Source of the DNA: Ananas comosus
Taxonomy: Eukaryota > Streptophyta > Magnoliopsida > Poales > Bromeliaceae
Direction: 5' to 3'
DNA length: 64,000 nt
Assembly: GCF_001540865.1 (NCBI RefSeq)
Contig: NC_033640.1
Coordinates: forward strand, 10,474,170-10,538,169
This document shows positions 23,929-35,489 of the stretch, piece by piece. The position numbers and the translations under genes are program-made. How positions within the stretch are numbered: position 1 is the first letter of the stretch; each line of letters opens with the position of its first letter. A model generated the notes under the pieces. That model was given only the letters and a program-made list of their open reading frames with translations, had not been told where the DNA came from and made no database searches.

Positions 23929-26900
23929 TTACTTACTATCTTTCAGAATAACGTAGCTGTGACCATTGGTCTTCTGAATTTTTGATATTCTCCGCAGAAT
24001 ATCCGCAAAAGCCGCCTTATCCTGAAACAAAGCAAATTCACGATACATATTAGTATGTCAAAGATTGCAAAAACCGCAGGCTATATCGTTCATCAGATAA
24101 GGTCTATTTTAACCTAATTGAAGTAGCTTGTAATACACGAATTGTAACATAATCTCTACTGCTTTTAACTCGAGGAAGAATCTGAATATTTTTTACTTTT
24201 GGATACTGAAGATAGTTAGAAATATTTATGAGATACAAACACTGGTAACAAGAAACTCGGCCTCCAAACGTAAAGAAAATGTGAACTATGTACGTTTAAG
24301 AAATAAAAATATACGTTAGAGAAAAAGAGTAACTCCTACAGTCTTGTGATAATGAAAAGCATACCAGAAAAGGATATGATTCCACTAGTCCTAATAATAA
24401 ACGGAGAAAGTAGGGTCATAATTTCCTATTGGATGTTTCTTAATTTATAGCGAGTAAAATTTATCACAGCAGGCAACAAACAGCATTAAATTGTAGAAAA
24501 AAGATGCTAATACGAACTTCCGGTACTCACAGGTAGATAAATAGAAAACCTACCTCCTTCGATTTTAGCCTAGCTTTGAATCTGGCAACTAGATCCTGTG
24601 TTGTTACCGGTGTTATTGAAAGAAGAACACTCCTGATTTCTTCCTCTGTAACAGGAGCAGTAGAGGGTGTAGTTCCAGATCGAGCAGCTGCCGAAGCAGG
24701 TGCTTTCTGAGATGCAGCGCTAGATTTTGATGAAGATGGTGTCTCATCCTTCGCTTTTGTTTCCTGATCCAACAAGGACACAAGTCTAATTATTCAAAAT
24801 AATGTCACTTCATAACAGTATAGCCAATCCAGAAATAATAAGATGTAAGATTTCTCAATGTCAACAGATTCATATCTATCTCCTTCAAAATTATCTATTT
24901 ATGCAAAACATATCGTTGCACAACCTGAATTTTCACATATGCCCTTCAAAAACTTTTGAGTGCTTGGTTGGAAGCAAGAAGAATATTTAAGTCGGAAGTA
25001 CCCAGCAAAAGTCAAGTTCTCTGGAATCAGTGTTTCATTACTTTGAAACTTCAACACTTAGACAGTTAGACTTAAGCAAACAAATAATAGTCACCTCAAT
25101 TTGAAATACATACTGTCCTACTACTTTTGTTCCATCCATACACCTCCTTAATGTTTTTCACTATATACCGCTGTAGTTACAATAACAACCCTCTTCAAAT
25201 AAACTCTAACTAACACGAAACCAACTCTCCCATTAACTGGATCATTCACCTACTTACGGGTAATTTTTTACGAGATGACACTTTTGAGGGAGGATTTTAA
25301 GGGGTATAACAAAAGGTGATTTTGCAAGGATATATGTAAAAAAGGCGCAGTTTCTCATCTAAGTGGAATGATAAATTGGTCAACTTACACTTTCAGTCTT
25401 CACCTTCTTCGCAGTTGCACCATTAGCAGACTTTGCATCATCACTTCCGGTCTTCCTCTTTGACTTTGATGATTTGGATGCAGATGGCGTACTACGAGCA
25501 GATCCCGAAGGAGGAGTTGGCTTTGATGGGCTGTTCTCTACAGGTTCATCTTTGGGTGCTTCTTTATGTTTTGGAACGAGAACAGGGGATGTCTCCTCTT
25601 CCTATATAATCAAAATAAAAATAAAATAAAAAAATGATCAGAGCACTATTCATCATAGCGATTGTAGACTATGTATGCCTAAAAACATGGGCATAAGAGA
25701 ATCAAATAAGTGATTGTGCACGGATCCAATAAGTGAAAGGAGTCTTTTGCATGTACACATGCAAATACACAAAATTGCATAAATATGTTTCCACAGTTGG
25801 TATTTGCACATCTGCCTATGGAAAGTCTATTTATTTGCATTCATACCCCCGTCAGGGGTATGAAAGCAAAGAATATATATACCTATGGGAGGGGCATATG
25901 CAAATAAGCAATGTTTTCAGGAGTATGCATGCAAATATCAACTTTAAAGCAGTACATATGCAATTTACAGGGTTATATATGCAAAAGAAAACACAATACA
26001 GAGTTAAAAAGCACAACTAGAGAGTTCCAACTAATATTAGTGTTTAAGAGACAAAAATAGAGCATCTGTTTATAACAGGCATGCAAGTTTTAAAAGGTAA
26101 AATAAGATTACATCTTCCTCGTAGTTTACATCTTCCTCGTTGTCTTCCTCAGCATCTGATTCGTTCAACCCAGCAGCCTTCCCAAGCAATTTCTTCAATT
26201 CCTTTCCAGACTTGCTCAAGCCACCCTCTTCTTCTTCATCCTCATCATCATCATCCTAAGCATAGAGTTGATTTAGGTAAGGTAACATTAGTGATTTTAT
26301 GTAGCGGTTATTTTTATCAAAAGCCATTCCTAATTGGAAATGCAAGATAATATCAAATAAGCAAAAGAAACATATTAGTTAAGGAGGTTCTGAATGTCAA
26401 AAACGAATGAACAAGACGTTACAAAATTAGTTGAATCAGTTAATCATAGAACAACCAATAAAATACTTGGATAAATCATCATGGCCTTCAAACAACCACT
26501 AACTACTAAGATAAATCAACATCACCTCACCACCCCCTCTTTCTAAAATAAGGAAAAAAAAAAAAAACTCAAGATAAATTCTTATGTAGTGAAGTAAACA
26601 TATATATCTGCGGACAGCAAACAGTGTTTTTATTACTTTTGTCTTTCTGGTTGATCTTTTTTTTTGGTTGGGAGGGGGGAAGGGGGAGGGGGGGGAGGGC
26701 AAGCATGATGGACTAAAGTGCAAAACAAGTACAAATGCTGATATCCACAAAATTAAGTTATTTAATAGGCCTAACAGTCTTAGACTTTTTAATATTGTAG
26801 GAAACCCTCTTAATTTTTGTAGAGCTCTTATCAGAGGTATTCTCTTAAATATATGATTGTTGAGCTACCAATGTCTGAAATCCTAGATTTCATGATAAAA

Positions 26901-29450
26901 TCTGTTAAAGACATCAACTCTCAAATGTTTCCACTCTCTAGATATTTCCTAGTTGTACCTGCTTAATTTCTGGTGGAGCAGGAATCTCAGGAGCTAGATC
27001 TTCCCGTTCTTCTGGATCATTCCCCACGGCTTCATCATCATCAGTGAATATCTCTTCATGCTCCCAATCATCACCTGATGAGGGGAAATATGTCACTAAC
27101 ATACAGATCAATGACTAAAGAACAGGCTTCTAAGATTCATGAAGTACCAAACATAATTTTTTTAAAAAAAAACATTTACAAAATTACTATCATGTCAATT
27201 ATGATAACTGACCTTTCTCAATTTCATCATCATCCAAATCAAAGTCACCCTTTCCACCTTCATCATCATCGTCATCAACGCCCTTTTTATTGAGCTCAAG
27301 CTTGTTCTTCCTGGCTACCTCCTCTTCCTCATTCTCCTCACCCTTATCAGAATGATCTTCATCTTCATTGTTTTTACCTTTCTTAGGGCGACCAACATCT
27401 AACCGTTCACTCCCTGCGCTCTCATTCTTCTTCGTTTCACCAAAAGCAGCAGCTCCATTAGTTGCTGCCTTCATCATCCATCTTTCATATCCAGTTGCAT
27501 TGTTCTTCCTCTTATTCATCTTCTCTTCAGCCTCCTCTAATGTCAATTGCTTGTACTGCGCAATTTTGCTAAAGTTATACCTGGAAAGAGATTATAATTA
27601 TCTGTGAGCCTACTTTTGATATATCCACTATCAAGCCATAGGAAATATCACCATTGAAATTGCTTATAACTTGCATTACATATGTGTATCAGTGTGTGTA
27701 TACTGCAGGCGCGTATACACGTGTTGATTATAATTGGTAAACTTTTAAACTGCCTTTAAATACTATTGCTCTTACAATATAATAGAAAGACATGGGATAA
27801 TAAGTAAGCAATGAAACACAACAACAGAGAAGAACCATTGAAGTTATACATAGCAAATGCATACCAGGAACCAGCAGGAAAAGCTAAGAACTCCTTCCCG
27901 TGCAGCATCAGCAGATAGTATGTTGCAGTTGAAGACTGTGATCCTTCAAGTTGGCCTTGATACTGATACTGACCGGTCTCATCTTCCAGAATCCATGGTT
28001 TATTCTTGTATTTCTCCTGATTTATATCATTGGTAGTCACAGATAGAAGTTATCAAGAACAAATGCTGGTAACAAGATGTAAAGATTCCAATGAAGTTCA
28101 ATTATTAAATAATGATAGTAGAGATTCCAGATACCCGCAAAGTATCAGTTAATTGCCGTCCTTGAAGACCTTCCTTGTGAAGAGACCACTTGTTCTCTGC
28201 ACTCTTTTTCTTGGAAAAAGGTGGCAGACCAGTAACAAATCTGCCAATAGAAAAAGACTTATCCATGGTGGCATTTGCCCGGACATTATATTCCTGTAAG
28301 TGAAACAGGCATTACAGCAATTTAAAGAGGGGGAAAAAATATTGGATTACCAGGAGGAATATGAACATGTTCACAATAAGCAAAACCTTGATAAAGTTAA
28401 ACACACACAATTTTTTTTTCTTTTTCTTTTTTGCATGAACCACCATTGCAGGAATACCCTATTGGTTACATTGAAAAACAAGTAGTACAGACAATAATGG
28501 AAATTCGCGTCAATATTTTAAAATAGGAGTCACAGGCCATAAACATGTCCTTGTAGCCTTGCAGGTATAAGTAAATCAATAGTGATGAATCAATGATCAA
28601 ATACACAGAAAAATTTAATCATCTAATTGAGTTATGTCACTTTTTAGAGCTTAGAATTGGACTCTTATTTTCTTCTACCAGTAAAAACTTAAACATACGG
28701 CAACAAAAATCAGCTAAGGGTTTCTCTGGAAGCTTTCATCTACATTATTTACAAGCTCAAGTGAAATCCATAGCAATTGAATCCAAGCGAAACATTATAA
28801 TCGCTATAATATCAATTCACCAACCGACAACAAAATCAACAATTGGAAGCTTCTAGAGTAGCCAGCAAAACCCTACTGCTAAAAGAGTCTTTGTAAGTAA
28901 GTAAATCTCCAGCTGCTAAAAATATATAATCTAAGGGCTTCCTTTTTATCATCTATTTGAGTTGTTCTCTTTGAAAACTGTTATCACGATATCATCAAAT
29001 GTGTACTCCAAGTAACTTGACGAAAGCACCACACTAGAACTTCGGTACTATCACAGTTACCAAAATCACATCGAACTTGCAGCACGCAGCGCAAAGCAAT
29101 TACGCTACTCCTCCTAACGACACTACCAATGCATCATCACCAATCCCGCACTAACATCTTCATCACACCCAAATAGACGCTAATTGCTCACACTAGGTGC
29201 ATCAAATCAATTCCCAAAACCTAACAGAGGAAAGGAGGAGGAAGGGATCCCGGCGACGCGCCATAGATCCGGATGAGGTTGGTGATGGGGGCTGGCGCAC
29301 AGATCGAGGGCACCGGCGCCGGTTCTGCTCATGCGGCTTTGACCGCGGAGAGCCAGAGCGTACGAGTGTGTTTGCAGTTCGTGCCCGTAGAGGCGTCGGA
29401 GTCGGCCGCCAGCTCCTCGCACGCCCCCCGGCCCCTCACGCACCCACCAT
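23929..29450 (-). CDS. RAP74: TFIIF alpha subunit (RAP74); first exon damaged in this sequence
   Basis: Exons 2-9 are 28293-28135, 28016-27865, 27580-27213, 27074-26959, 26255-26112, 25601-25389, 24763-24554 and 24021-23929, giving 484 residues in frame. RAP74 binds RNA polymerase II with TFIIF beta during initiation. Visible parts: EYNVRAN, SIGRFVTGLPPFSKKK, ENKWSLHKEGLQGRQ and GSWYNFSKIAQYKQLTLEEA (dimerisation/N-terminal domain). A highly acidic charged middle follows (runs of D/E and K), and the C-terminus is a winged helix (EEIRSVLLSITPVTTQDLVA, then FADILRRISKIQK). Exon 1 should encode a small Cys-rich segment. At about 29450-29273 its pieces (LYG, NCKHT, ITNLIR) appear in different frames with a stop between them and no clean donor, so the start is approximate. 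Confidence 0.9.
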
Positions 29451-29811
29451 ACCCCCATGCACTCCACCCCCCCTCTCCGTCCTAGCCGCTTTGAGCTCAA
29501 CACAACGACCCGCCCCCCCGCAATCCTACGCCCCGCTTAACCCTCTCACGCGTGTTTAGGCCTTAGAGAAAGAAGGAGAGGGAGACGAAGAGGAAGAAGG
29601 GGGATTGGGAAAAGGGTCGGCCCCGCCTTAAGGAACGCCGCGCACCCGCCTCGCACGGAGTAGCCCCCTACCTGTGTTTCACTTAATTAATTATGCCTCC
29701 CACCACCCCGCCACGCTAAATTGAATCAAAATAAATTTAAATTAATATCAAAACAGAATATTCAGATAAAGTATAATTAAATATATAATATATATATATA
29801 TTATAGTGAGG

Positions 29812-29965
29812 GCTGACATACTGTGTAAACTCATTGCATGGAGTAACTTGTTGTTTTTAGCCTTGGATGGAGAAATGTGAGCGTTGAGAGATGATGGCGG
29901 TGGTCGGTAGGTGGATAGATGGTTTAATCCAAGCTATTAATAATCAAAAAGTAGACTCCAATGCT
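29812..29965. mobile_element. Degenerate family B MITE-like fragment
   Basis: Shares the internal order of family B: a GTTTTTAGCCTTGGATGGA-type segment, then GATGATGGCGGTGGTCGGTA, then ATCCAAGCTATTAATAATCA. The ends are poorly preserved. The match by eye is to the element at 32096-32293. Confidence 0.4.
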
Positions 29966-30038
29966 TAAACTAATACACCATGATAGTGATACTTGTAAAG
30001 TACATAGCTCAACTCTATATCATATTACTATATATATT

Positions 30039-30606
30039 AGTATGCACGGACTATGCACGTATCGGAAGACCGAGCCTTCCGTGCTTCCACCTCTTCGATG
30101 TTGCGGACTTATTCGAATCGTCATCAGGCTCACGTTAAAAATTGATCTAGAGCATTTGAGTATACCTAGAAATTAATATTTATTATTTTTGATATCATTT
30201 GCCTGTGATCGAATGGCGCTCCAAAATCAAACAAATTTCAATGATCGATTTAGGTGGCCGCTTTGCAAGTTAACGGTTGTAAAAATCCAAATCACGGAAA
30301 TTCTTGATAGACAGATTCTTTATACTATATTAAAACAAGTCAATATCTTTGATTTAAAATTTTGATATACCATATTATTACATTTTGTAAGATTTTATTT
30401 TTCAGCCGTGATTTGAGCCCCTTCGTTCACTAGCAAAGTATGTAAATCATAAATTTATTTTAGTACTTCAATACTCTATATCAGTTTAACGGAGCCCCCA
30501 CGGCGCCACCGGATCTCACGATTCGACCGCTCTATCCGCACAACATCGAACAACGAGTTTAGAAGCACAGCAAGAGCGCGTCCTGTGACTCTACGATAGC
30601 CCCATT
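30039..30606. mobile_element. Foldback/MITE element, family M, copy 2 (degraded)
   Basis: Inverse-oriented relative of the 539-bp element in MLO intron 1. It shares GAGCCTTCCGTGCTTCC, GATGTTGCGG, a GTTAACGG-type segment, TATACTATATTAAAACAAGT and CCCCTTCGTTCACTAG. Many single-base insertions and deletions and an extra CCCACGGCGCCACCGG-like segment separate it from copy 1. Part of this may be base-calling error rather than age. Confidence 0.65.
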
Positions 30607-30777
30607 AGTACGCCTGCACGTCAGTATACACCCCCCCTGCCACCCTATACGCTATATCTATAAATACTATATATATCAGCCCCATATAGACTATATACAT
30701 ATAATCTCACTACTGCATATCTATCTTCAATTATATATACTTATAAATGCCTTCAGATAATCAACATACGGTGGCGT

Positions 30778-30905
30778 TCAACGTTGAGGATCATCCTTAG
30801 AGCAAGTGGCAAAAAACTTGGTGGTTGGTACTCGAGACCTAAATTCGAATTCTAGTTGATTTACATTTCCAGCTAAGTTTATTTCTAAATGAAATAAACG
30901 AATAT
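30778..30905 (+). mobile_element. tRNA-derived SINE-like fragment
   Basis: AGAGCAAGTGGCAAAAAACT resembles a pol III A box. About 35 bp later, GAGACCTAAATTCGAATTCT resembles a degenerate B box (GGTTCGAATCC). The tail TTTCTAAATGAAATAAACGA matches a tRNA-related repeat I associate with monocot genomes. There is no coding capacity. The call rests on the box spacing and recollection. Confidence 0.45.
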
Positions 30906-31452
30906 AGTCAGGAAAAGAAAAACAAAGTAAAGCTTCTATTAAAAATATTTTTAACTATTTTTCACTTTGTTTGTAGATATTTCTCTTATTTCTTCTTTGT
31001 CGAAATAGGCTGAATGTACATTTAGGTACTTTCTTTTTAATAAAATTATTAGATTATGTCTAAAATTATATATTTATTATTTGTAGTATAAATATTAATA
31101 AAATAAAAAAAGTAGTAGCTTTGCTTATGGTGCAGTTTTAATGCAATTAAGTTTTATGGCGTGTTTGGTTCTATATAAAAAATTATGTTTTAAAAAAATC
31201 AGCTGAAAAGTAGATATTTGTTGTTTGGTTGTCCAAAAAATAAATATTTTAAAAAATTACTTTTACAGATTCAGAAAAAACGGCGTGCCACTTTATAAGT
31301 GCGAAAAACGAAAACAGATGCCGGAAAAATCACGGCGTCGGTAGGGGAGCGGGACAGCGGGCATGTGATCCACTCCATCTCGTGGACCGTGAGAGAGAGA
31401 TACATTGTAGACCTCTCTTCCCTCTTTTCTTTTATATATATATATATATATA

Positions 31453-32094
31453 TACTAGTGAAGGGGTCCGCGCTTTGCAGCGGATAAAAATTATAATAGT
31501 AATTAATAATAAAAAAATATTAAATATTCTCTTGTGTATCTTACTTGATATATCCACCAAATGTCATGGCGGAAAGGGAAAGTGGGCGCGCATTAGTGAG
31601 AGAGAGGGAGCGAGTGAGGGAAGCAAAAGATTAGAGATAGAGAATTGATGAATAGATTGGAAATAAAAAATTAAAAGTCTGATGGAGGGAAGGAAAATGA
31701 CCATAATGAATAATTGGAGATAGAGAGGTTAGGATTGTAAGATGGTAGTGAGATCATTTAAGCATACTAATTGAAAGTTTGGTAGTGGAATCGTTTGCAT
31801 TAATTGAAAGTATAGTGGAGGGAATGAAAAGGGTCATAATGAATAATTGTAGATAGAAACGGTAAAATGGTAGATGATAGTGGGACCATTTAAATATATT
31901 AATTGAAAGTTTTGTTAGTGGAACCATTTAAATACATTAATTGAAAGTTTTGTAAGTGGAACCGTTAAAATGTACATTGAAAGTTTAATGAGGGGAAGAA
32001 GAAGAGTCACATTCTAGTGAGGGTGAAGGAAAACTTGCCATGTGGCAACAAACATTGGGAATTCATATAAGTTAATAGATATAGATTTGAGCTA
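31453..32094. mobile_element. Unclassified plant repeat starting ACTAGTGAAGGGGTCCGC
   Basis: The left edge, TATACTAGTGAAGGGGTCCG followed by CGCTTTGCAGCGG, and the right edge, AAGTTAATAGATATAGAT, resemble the ends of a widespread plant repeat (ACTAGT...CCCGCGC...GATATAGAT). The interior holds several diverged direct repeats around TTAATTGAAAGTTT (about 31765-31990). The superfamily is not assigned. Confidence 0.35.
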
Positions 32095-32095
32095 G

Positions 32096-32293
32096 TAAAT
32101 ACTCTCAAAAAGCATCAATATGCTTTGAGTTTTGTAATCATTGATGGACGGAATGTAAGGATTGTAGATGGTGGGTAGGTGGTGGTAGGTGGAATAGTAA
32201 TTTGATCCAAGGCTATTAGTAATCAAGTAGTTATGATCCAAGGGCTAGAAACCTAAAAGCACCAATAGGGTGATCTTTAAAAGTATTTAGTCA
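32096..32293. mobile_element. MITE-like element, family B, copy 2
   Basis: The ends TTTGAGCTAGTAAATACTCT and, reversed, AATGACTAAATACTTTTAAA are inverted. The interior reads GATGGTGGGTAGGTGGTGGT and ATCCAAGGCTATTAGTAATC. It is about 200 bp, non-coding, and in opposite orientation to the neighbour at 32336-32549. Confidence 0.6.
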
Positions 32294-32335
32294 TTATATA
32301 TATATATACTATATATTAATATATATATATATAAT

Positions 32336-32549
32336 TGAGTTAGAATACTTTTAGAAGCACCAATTCTTTGGTGCTTCTAGTTTTTAACCTTTGAATTTAC
32401 TCCTTCATTACTAATAGCCTTTAGATCAAACACTATTCCACATACTACCACCTACCACCATCATCTTAGCCCTACATCTCTCTATCCAATGGCTAAAAAC
32501 TCAAAAGTACCACTCCCTTAGTGCTTTTAAGAGTATTCTAGATCAACTC
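32336..32549. mobile_element. MITE-like element, family B, copy 1
   Basis: The left end GAGTTAGAATACTTTTAGAA and the reversed right end GAGTTGATCTAGAATACTCT pair as terminal inverted repeats. Inside are TTGGTGCTTCTAG and TAGTGCTTTTAAG. The interior is the reverse complement of the copy at 32096-32293 (ACTACCACCTACCACCATC). It is flanked by TA runs and CT repeats. Confidence 0.65.
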
Positions 32550-32570
32550 TTTCTCTCTCTCTCTATATAT

Positions 32571-32800
32571 AGAACTAGGCTCGAATACTATTAATAACAC
32601 CAATGACTTGGTGCTATTAAGTTTTCTGCCTTTGAATTAAAAGATGTGCAGCTAGGATGATGTGGGCCCCCTAAGGTTGAGTGAGTGATTGGTTGAATAG
32701 TATAATCGAACGGATGGAAATAATAAAAGAGCTAAATCTAACAGCGGAAAACTTGATAGCATAAAAAATTTTGTACTATTGATAGTATCCTAACCGGACT
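32571..32800. mobile_element. MITE-like element, family A, copy 2
   Basis: Starts AGAACTAGGCTCGAATACTA and ends TAGTATCCTAACCGGACT. It is the reverse-orientation relative of 12824-13051. It shares TTGAATAGTATAATCGAACG and the inner CTATTAAG/AACTTGATAGCA pair. The flanks are TATATA on both sides, consistent with insertion into a TA-rich target. Confidence 0.7.
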
Positions 32801-33091
32801 ATATATATATATATATATAATAATATTTTATTTTTACTATTAAATATAAACTATAATCCTAACATATATAATATAATAATAATTATTATATATCAATAAT
32901 ATATAATATATGGAATAAAAAAATAAATATATAATAGTTTCCTATTTATAATTTTTTTCTTTTCAGCCGAAAAAAAAAAATCTCAAATCAAACACTAGAG
33001 AGCGTAAAATTTATTTTCCTCTATTTTTTTTTTCACAAAATTTTTTTTATACTTTTACGTGAAACCAAACACATCCTTAACTTAAAAAATA

Positions 33092-34079
33092 AAAGGTAAA
33101 TTACGCTTTTGGTCATGAAACTATAAAGCTCATGATACTTTGATTCTCAAACTATAATTTATAATAATTTGTCACTCAAACTTCTTAAATTGTTGTAATC
33201 AAATCCGACAATCCAATGTTTTAATTTTTCACTCGAACTTTTGAATTGTTACAATCAAGTCCGACAATCTTTTTTTTTTTTTTTGAGAAAGAATCCAATT
33301 TAATTTTTGTCAGAGAAAGATGGTATGCTACCTATTTCGCTCGTTTTTTTTTTTTTAAATGAACTCAGCTGAAAATATGAAATAACTTAACTTCAAATGT
33401 AGAACCTCATGCTCTATGTAAGAAACAATCACTAACAAACCAATTTAGTTGATTAAATATCGACGTTCCACGTATTAGTGAGATGAAAGCGATGTGGCAT
33501 ATTAATCCTCACTCTATCATCAATCATAACACAACGGTCACACCATTTTTATGTTAGCAATACGTGAGTATTTGATCAACTAAATTAGATTGCGAGATTT
33601 GATTATAACAATTTAAAATTTTTAGTCAAATATTATTATAACGAATTAAGATTGGAGGACCAACTTGCGTGCACTCCCTTGTTTGGTTAGGGGTTAAGGG
33701 GTGGAATAATCCCTTAACCCCGAATTTATTTCCTAACAACAACAAAAAAGAGTGGGGTTAGCAAATCCCATCCCAAATGGGCTAGTCCGGAATAGCCCAT
33801 TTAGGGTGGGGTTAGTTAACCCCACCTGACCTAACCCCACCCCACCCTACTCCTCCAATCAAACAAAATACTAGTTTACCTACTATTCTTCTTATCAAAT
33901 CTATTCCAATCAAATATTATTTTTCTTAATTCTGAACTAACTCCAACCCCCAACCAAACACAAAAATACTTTAACCCATCTTAACCCTGAACTTAATCAT
34001 ATTCCTGAAATAAAAATTTTTTCTTAACCCCGAACCAAACGGTACGTGACATAGTTTAGCGACCAAAAGTGTAATATAC
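33092..34079. mobile_element. Foldback-like element G carrying a nested family C insertion
   Basis: The outer ends ATTACGCTTTTGGTCATGAA and, reversed, ATTACACTTTTGGTCGCTAA pair as inverted repeats. Inner arms repeat AATTGTTGTAATCAAATC-type sequence (33190-33260) against TTTGATTATAACAATTTAAA (33598-33617). The family C copy at 33676-34044 interrupts the right arm, so G inserted first. An ambiguous N lies just outside, at 34142. Confidence 0.5.
33676..34044. mobile_element. MITE-like element, family C, copy 2 (nested)
   Basis: Starts CCCTTGTTTGGTTAGGGGTT and ends CTTAACCCCGAACCAAACGG, the same ends and orientation as the copy at 5449-5793. Both share GGTGGAATAA, a CCAACCCCCAACCAAACACA segment and AAAAATA-TTTAACCC. 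Flanks read GCGTGCACT and TACGTGACA. A short imperfect duplication is possible but not certain. Confidence 0.7.
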
Positions 34080-34373
34080 CGGAAAATTTTAAAAAAACGT
34101 AAAAATAAGAAAAAAAAAAAAAAAAAACACGTGACCATCGANAAGTTACCTCTTCCAATTGTGAACACGGTAGTTCAAATAATTTTCATGCATATTCACC
34201 TCTCACTTTAATTTCCATGTTTGATTCATTCCTCTTTTAGAATCAAAGAATTGTTGAATTACAAGGCTTTACTAAAGTGATGCTTTTGTTTTTTTTTCCA
34301 AAATTCTGCGCCATGCGTTGACGAATGGCGATTCTCTTCCGAAGAAAAAAAAAATGTTTGAAATTGATAATAG

Positions 34374-34790
34374 GGTTAATTTTATACAGATCCCTACAAA
34401 AATAATAAATAACAAATATATTCTTACAAATCTTAACTTTCGTATGTTGTCATTGCAAAAGTTCTGATATTTTCAAATATGTCCCTACCGTTAGAATTCG
34501 TTAGAAAAATTTATTTAACCATAAATTAAATACTTAAGTCTGATTAGTTTTTTATATTTTTACTCATTTATATTATATTGTTATAGTTTTTGGAGGGATA
34601 TATTTGTGATGGCAAAATTAAAAATATAAACAGCTATCTAACTGTCCTCTAACAATAACAAACCAGAGGGACATATTTGAAAATATCAATACTTTTGTAG
34701 GAAGTACAATTATAAAAGTTGAACTTTGTAGGGATATATTTGTCATTCACTACATTTGCAGGGACTTGTATGAAATTTACCTTTGATAAT
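34374..34790. mobile_element. Foldback/MITE-like element F
   Basis: The left arm, starting GGTTAATTTTATACAGATCC, and the right arm, reversed, starting AAGGTAAATTTCATACAAGT, pair over roughly 110 bp, including ATATTTTCAAATATGTCCCT in both arms. The centre is non-coding and AT-rich. No target-site duplication was resolved. Confidence 0.65.
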
Positions 34791-35113
34791 AATGTAATCC
34801 AGGTTTATAAAAGTAAATTGCAAATTAATTACTCAAAATTTTTTCAAGCAGAAAAAAGAATTTAAAACAATCTACTAAACTTGATATAGATCTTTTGCTC
34901 TTTTTATTATATAATATAAAACAACCATTATTCTTCAAAAGTTTAAGTTATTAGATGACAGTGTTTTTAATATTTCATTCCCCCTCACGTCTACGATAGG
35001 ACGTGAACTTAATTAAATAGGAGGAAATTAAAGGAGACTAGAGACTAGGGAAATTCAATAAAATGATAATTTACTATTAATATATATTCAGCATTGTTTT
35101 TCTCCCTCTCTTT

Positions 35114-35114
<1 letters not shown>

Positions 35115-35158
<44 letters not shown>
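35115..35158. repeat. T44 homopolymer
   Basis: Uninterrupted run of about 44 T, about 330 bp upstream of the FLU start codon. Its length in the assembly is unreliable. Confidence 0.9.
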
Positions 35159-35162
<4 letters not shown>

Positions 35163-35489
35163 TGAATATACTCATGCTTTTCAGTGTAGGCCTATATAAG
35201 GTGATATTTACTAATGAAATCCACGACTCGTGTGTAATTTATTTTACAGGTTATATATTTTTCTTGCTTAGTAGGGGATTCAGTTTATTAAACTTTCGAC
35301 AGAGTTTGTTTTCGGACCGAATCTGTGAGTTGAAAAACAGTAGAATAATTTGCTCAGTAGTTTAGTAAAATAAAACCAGTATGTGTCAGTTAATGATGTT
35401 CTCGTACTACTGTCGGAAATTTTGATCTGTTTGTAGTGGTGCTCTGCGCATTTAGCTGATACTGAATTTTATTCGAAATTTCAGAGGAG

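Larger units (their letters stand above)
31155..33075. mobile_element. Possible larger non-autonomous DNA element with nested MITEs
   Basis: The left end reads GGCGTGTTTGGTTCTAT; the right end, reversed, reads GGATGTGTTTGGTTTCAC. These are short inverted ends of the GTGTTTGGTT type, enclosing AT-rich DNA plus at least three smaller elements. No transposase was seen. The pairing of these two ends is tentative because the enclosed insertions obscure the original interior. Confidence 0.3.
29500..35480. other. Transposon-rich gene-free block
   Basis: No host gene was recognised. The block is a mosaic of short inverted-repeat elements (families A, B, C, F, G and M listed separately), a SINE-like fragment, TA runs and AT-rich filler. 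Sequence at about 29200-30750 looks noisy when compared with the cleaner foldback copy at 19244-19782, with many small indels. There is an isolated N at 34142 and a T44 run at 35115-35158. Confidence 0.7.

Noticed and set aside
29197..29559. 120-residue plus-strand Arg/Pro-rich frame
   Set aside because: It is antisense to the damaged RAP74 first exon and its GC-rich leader.
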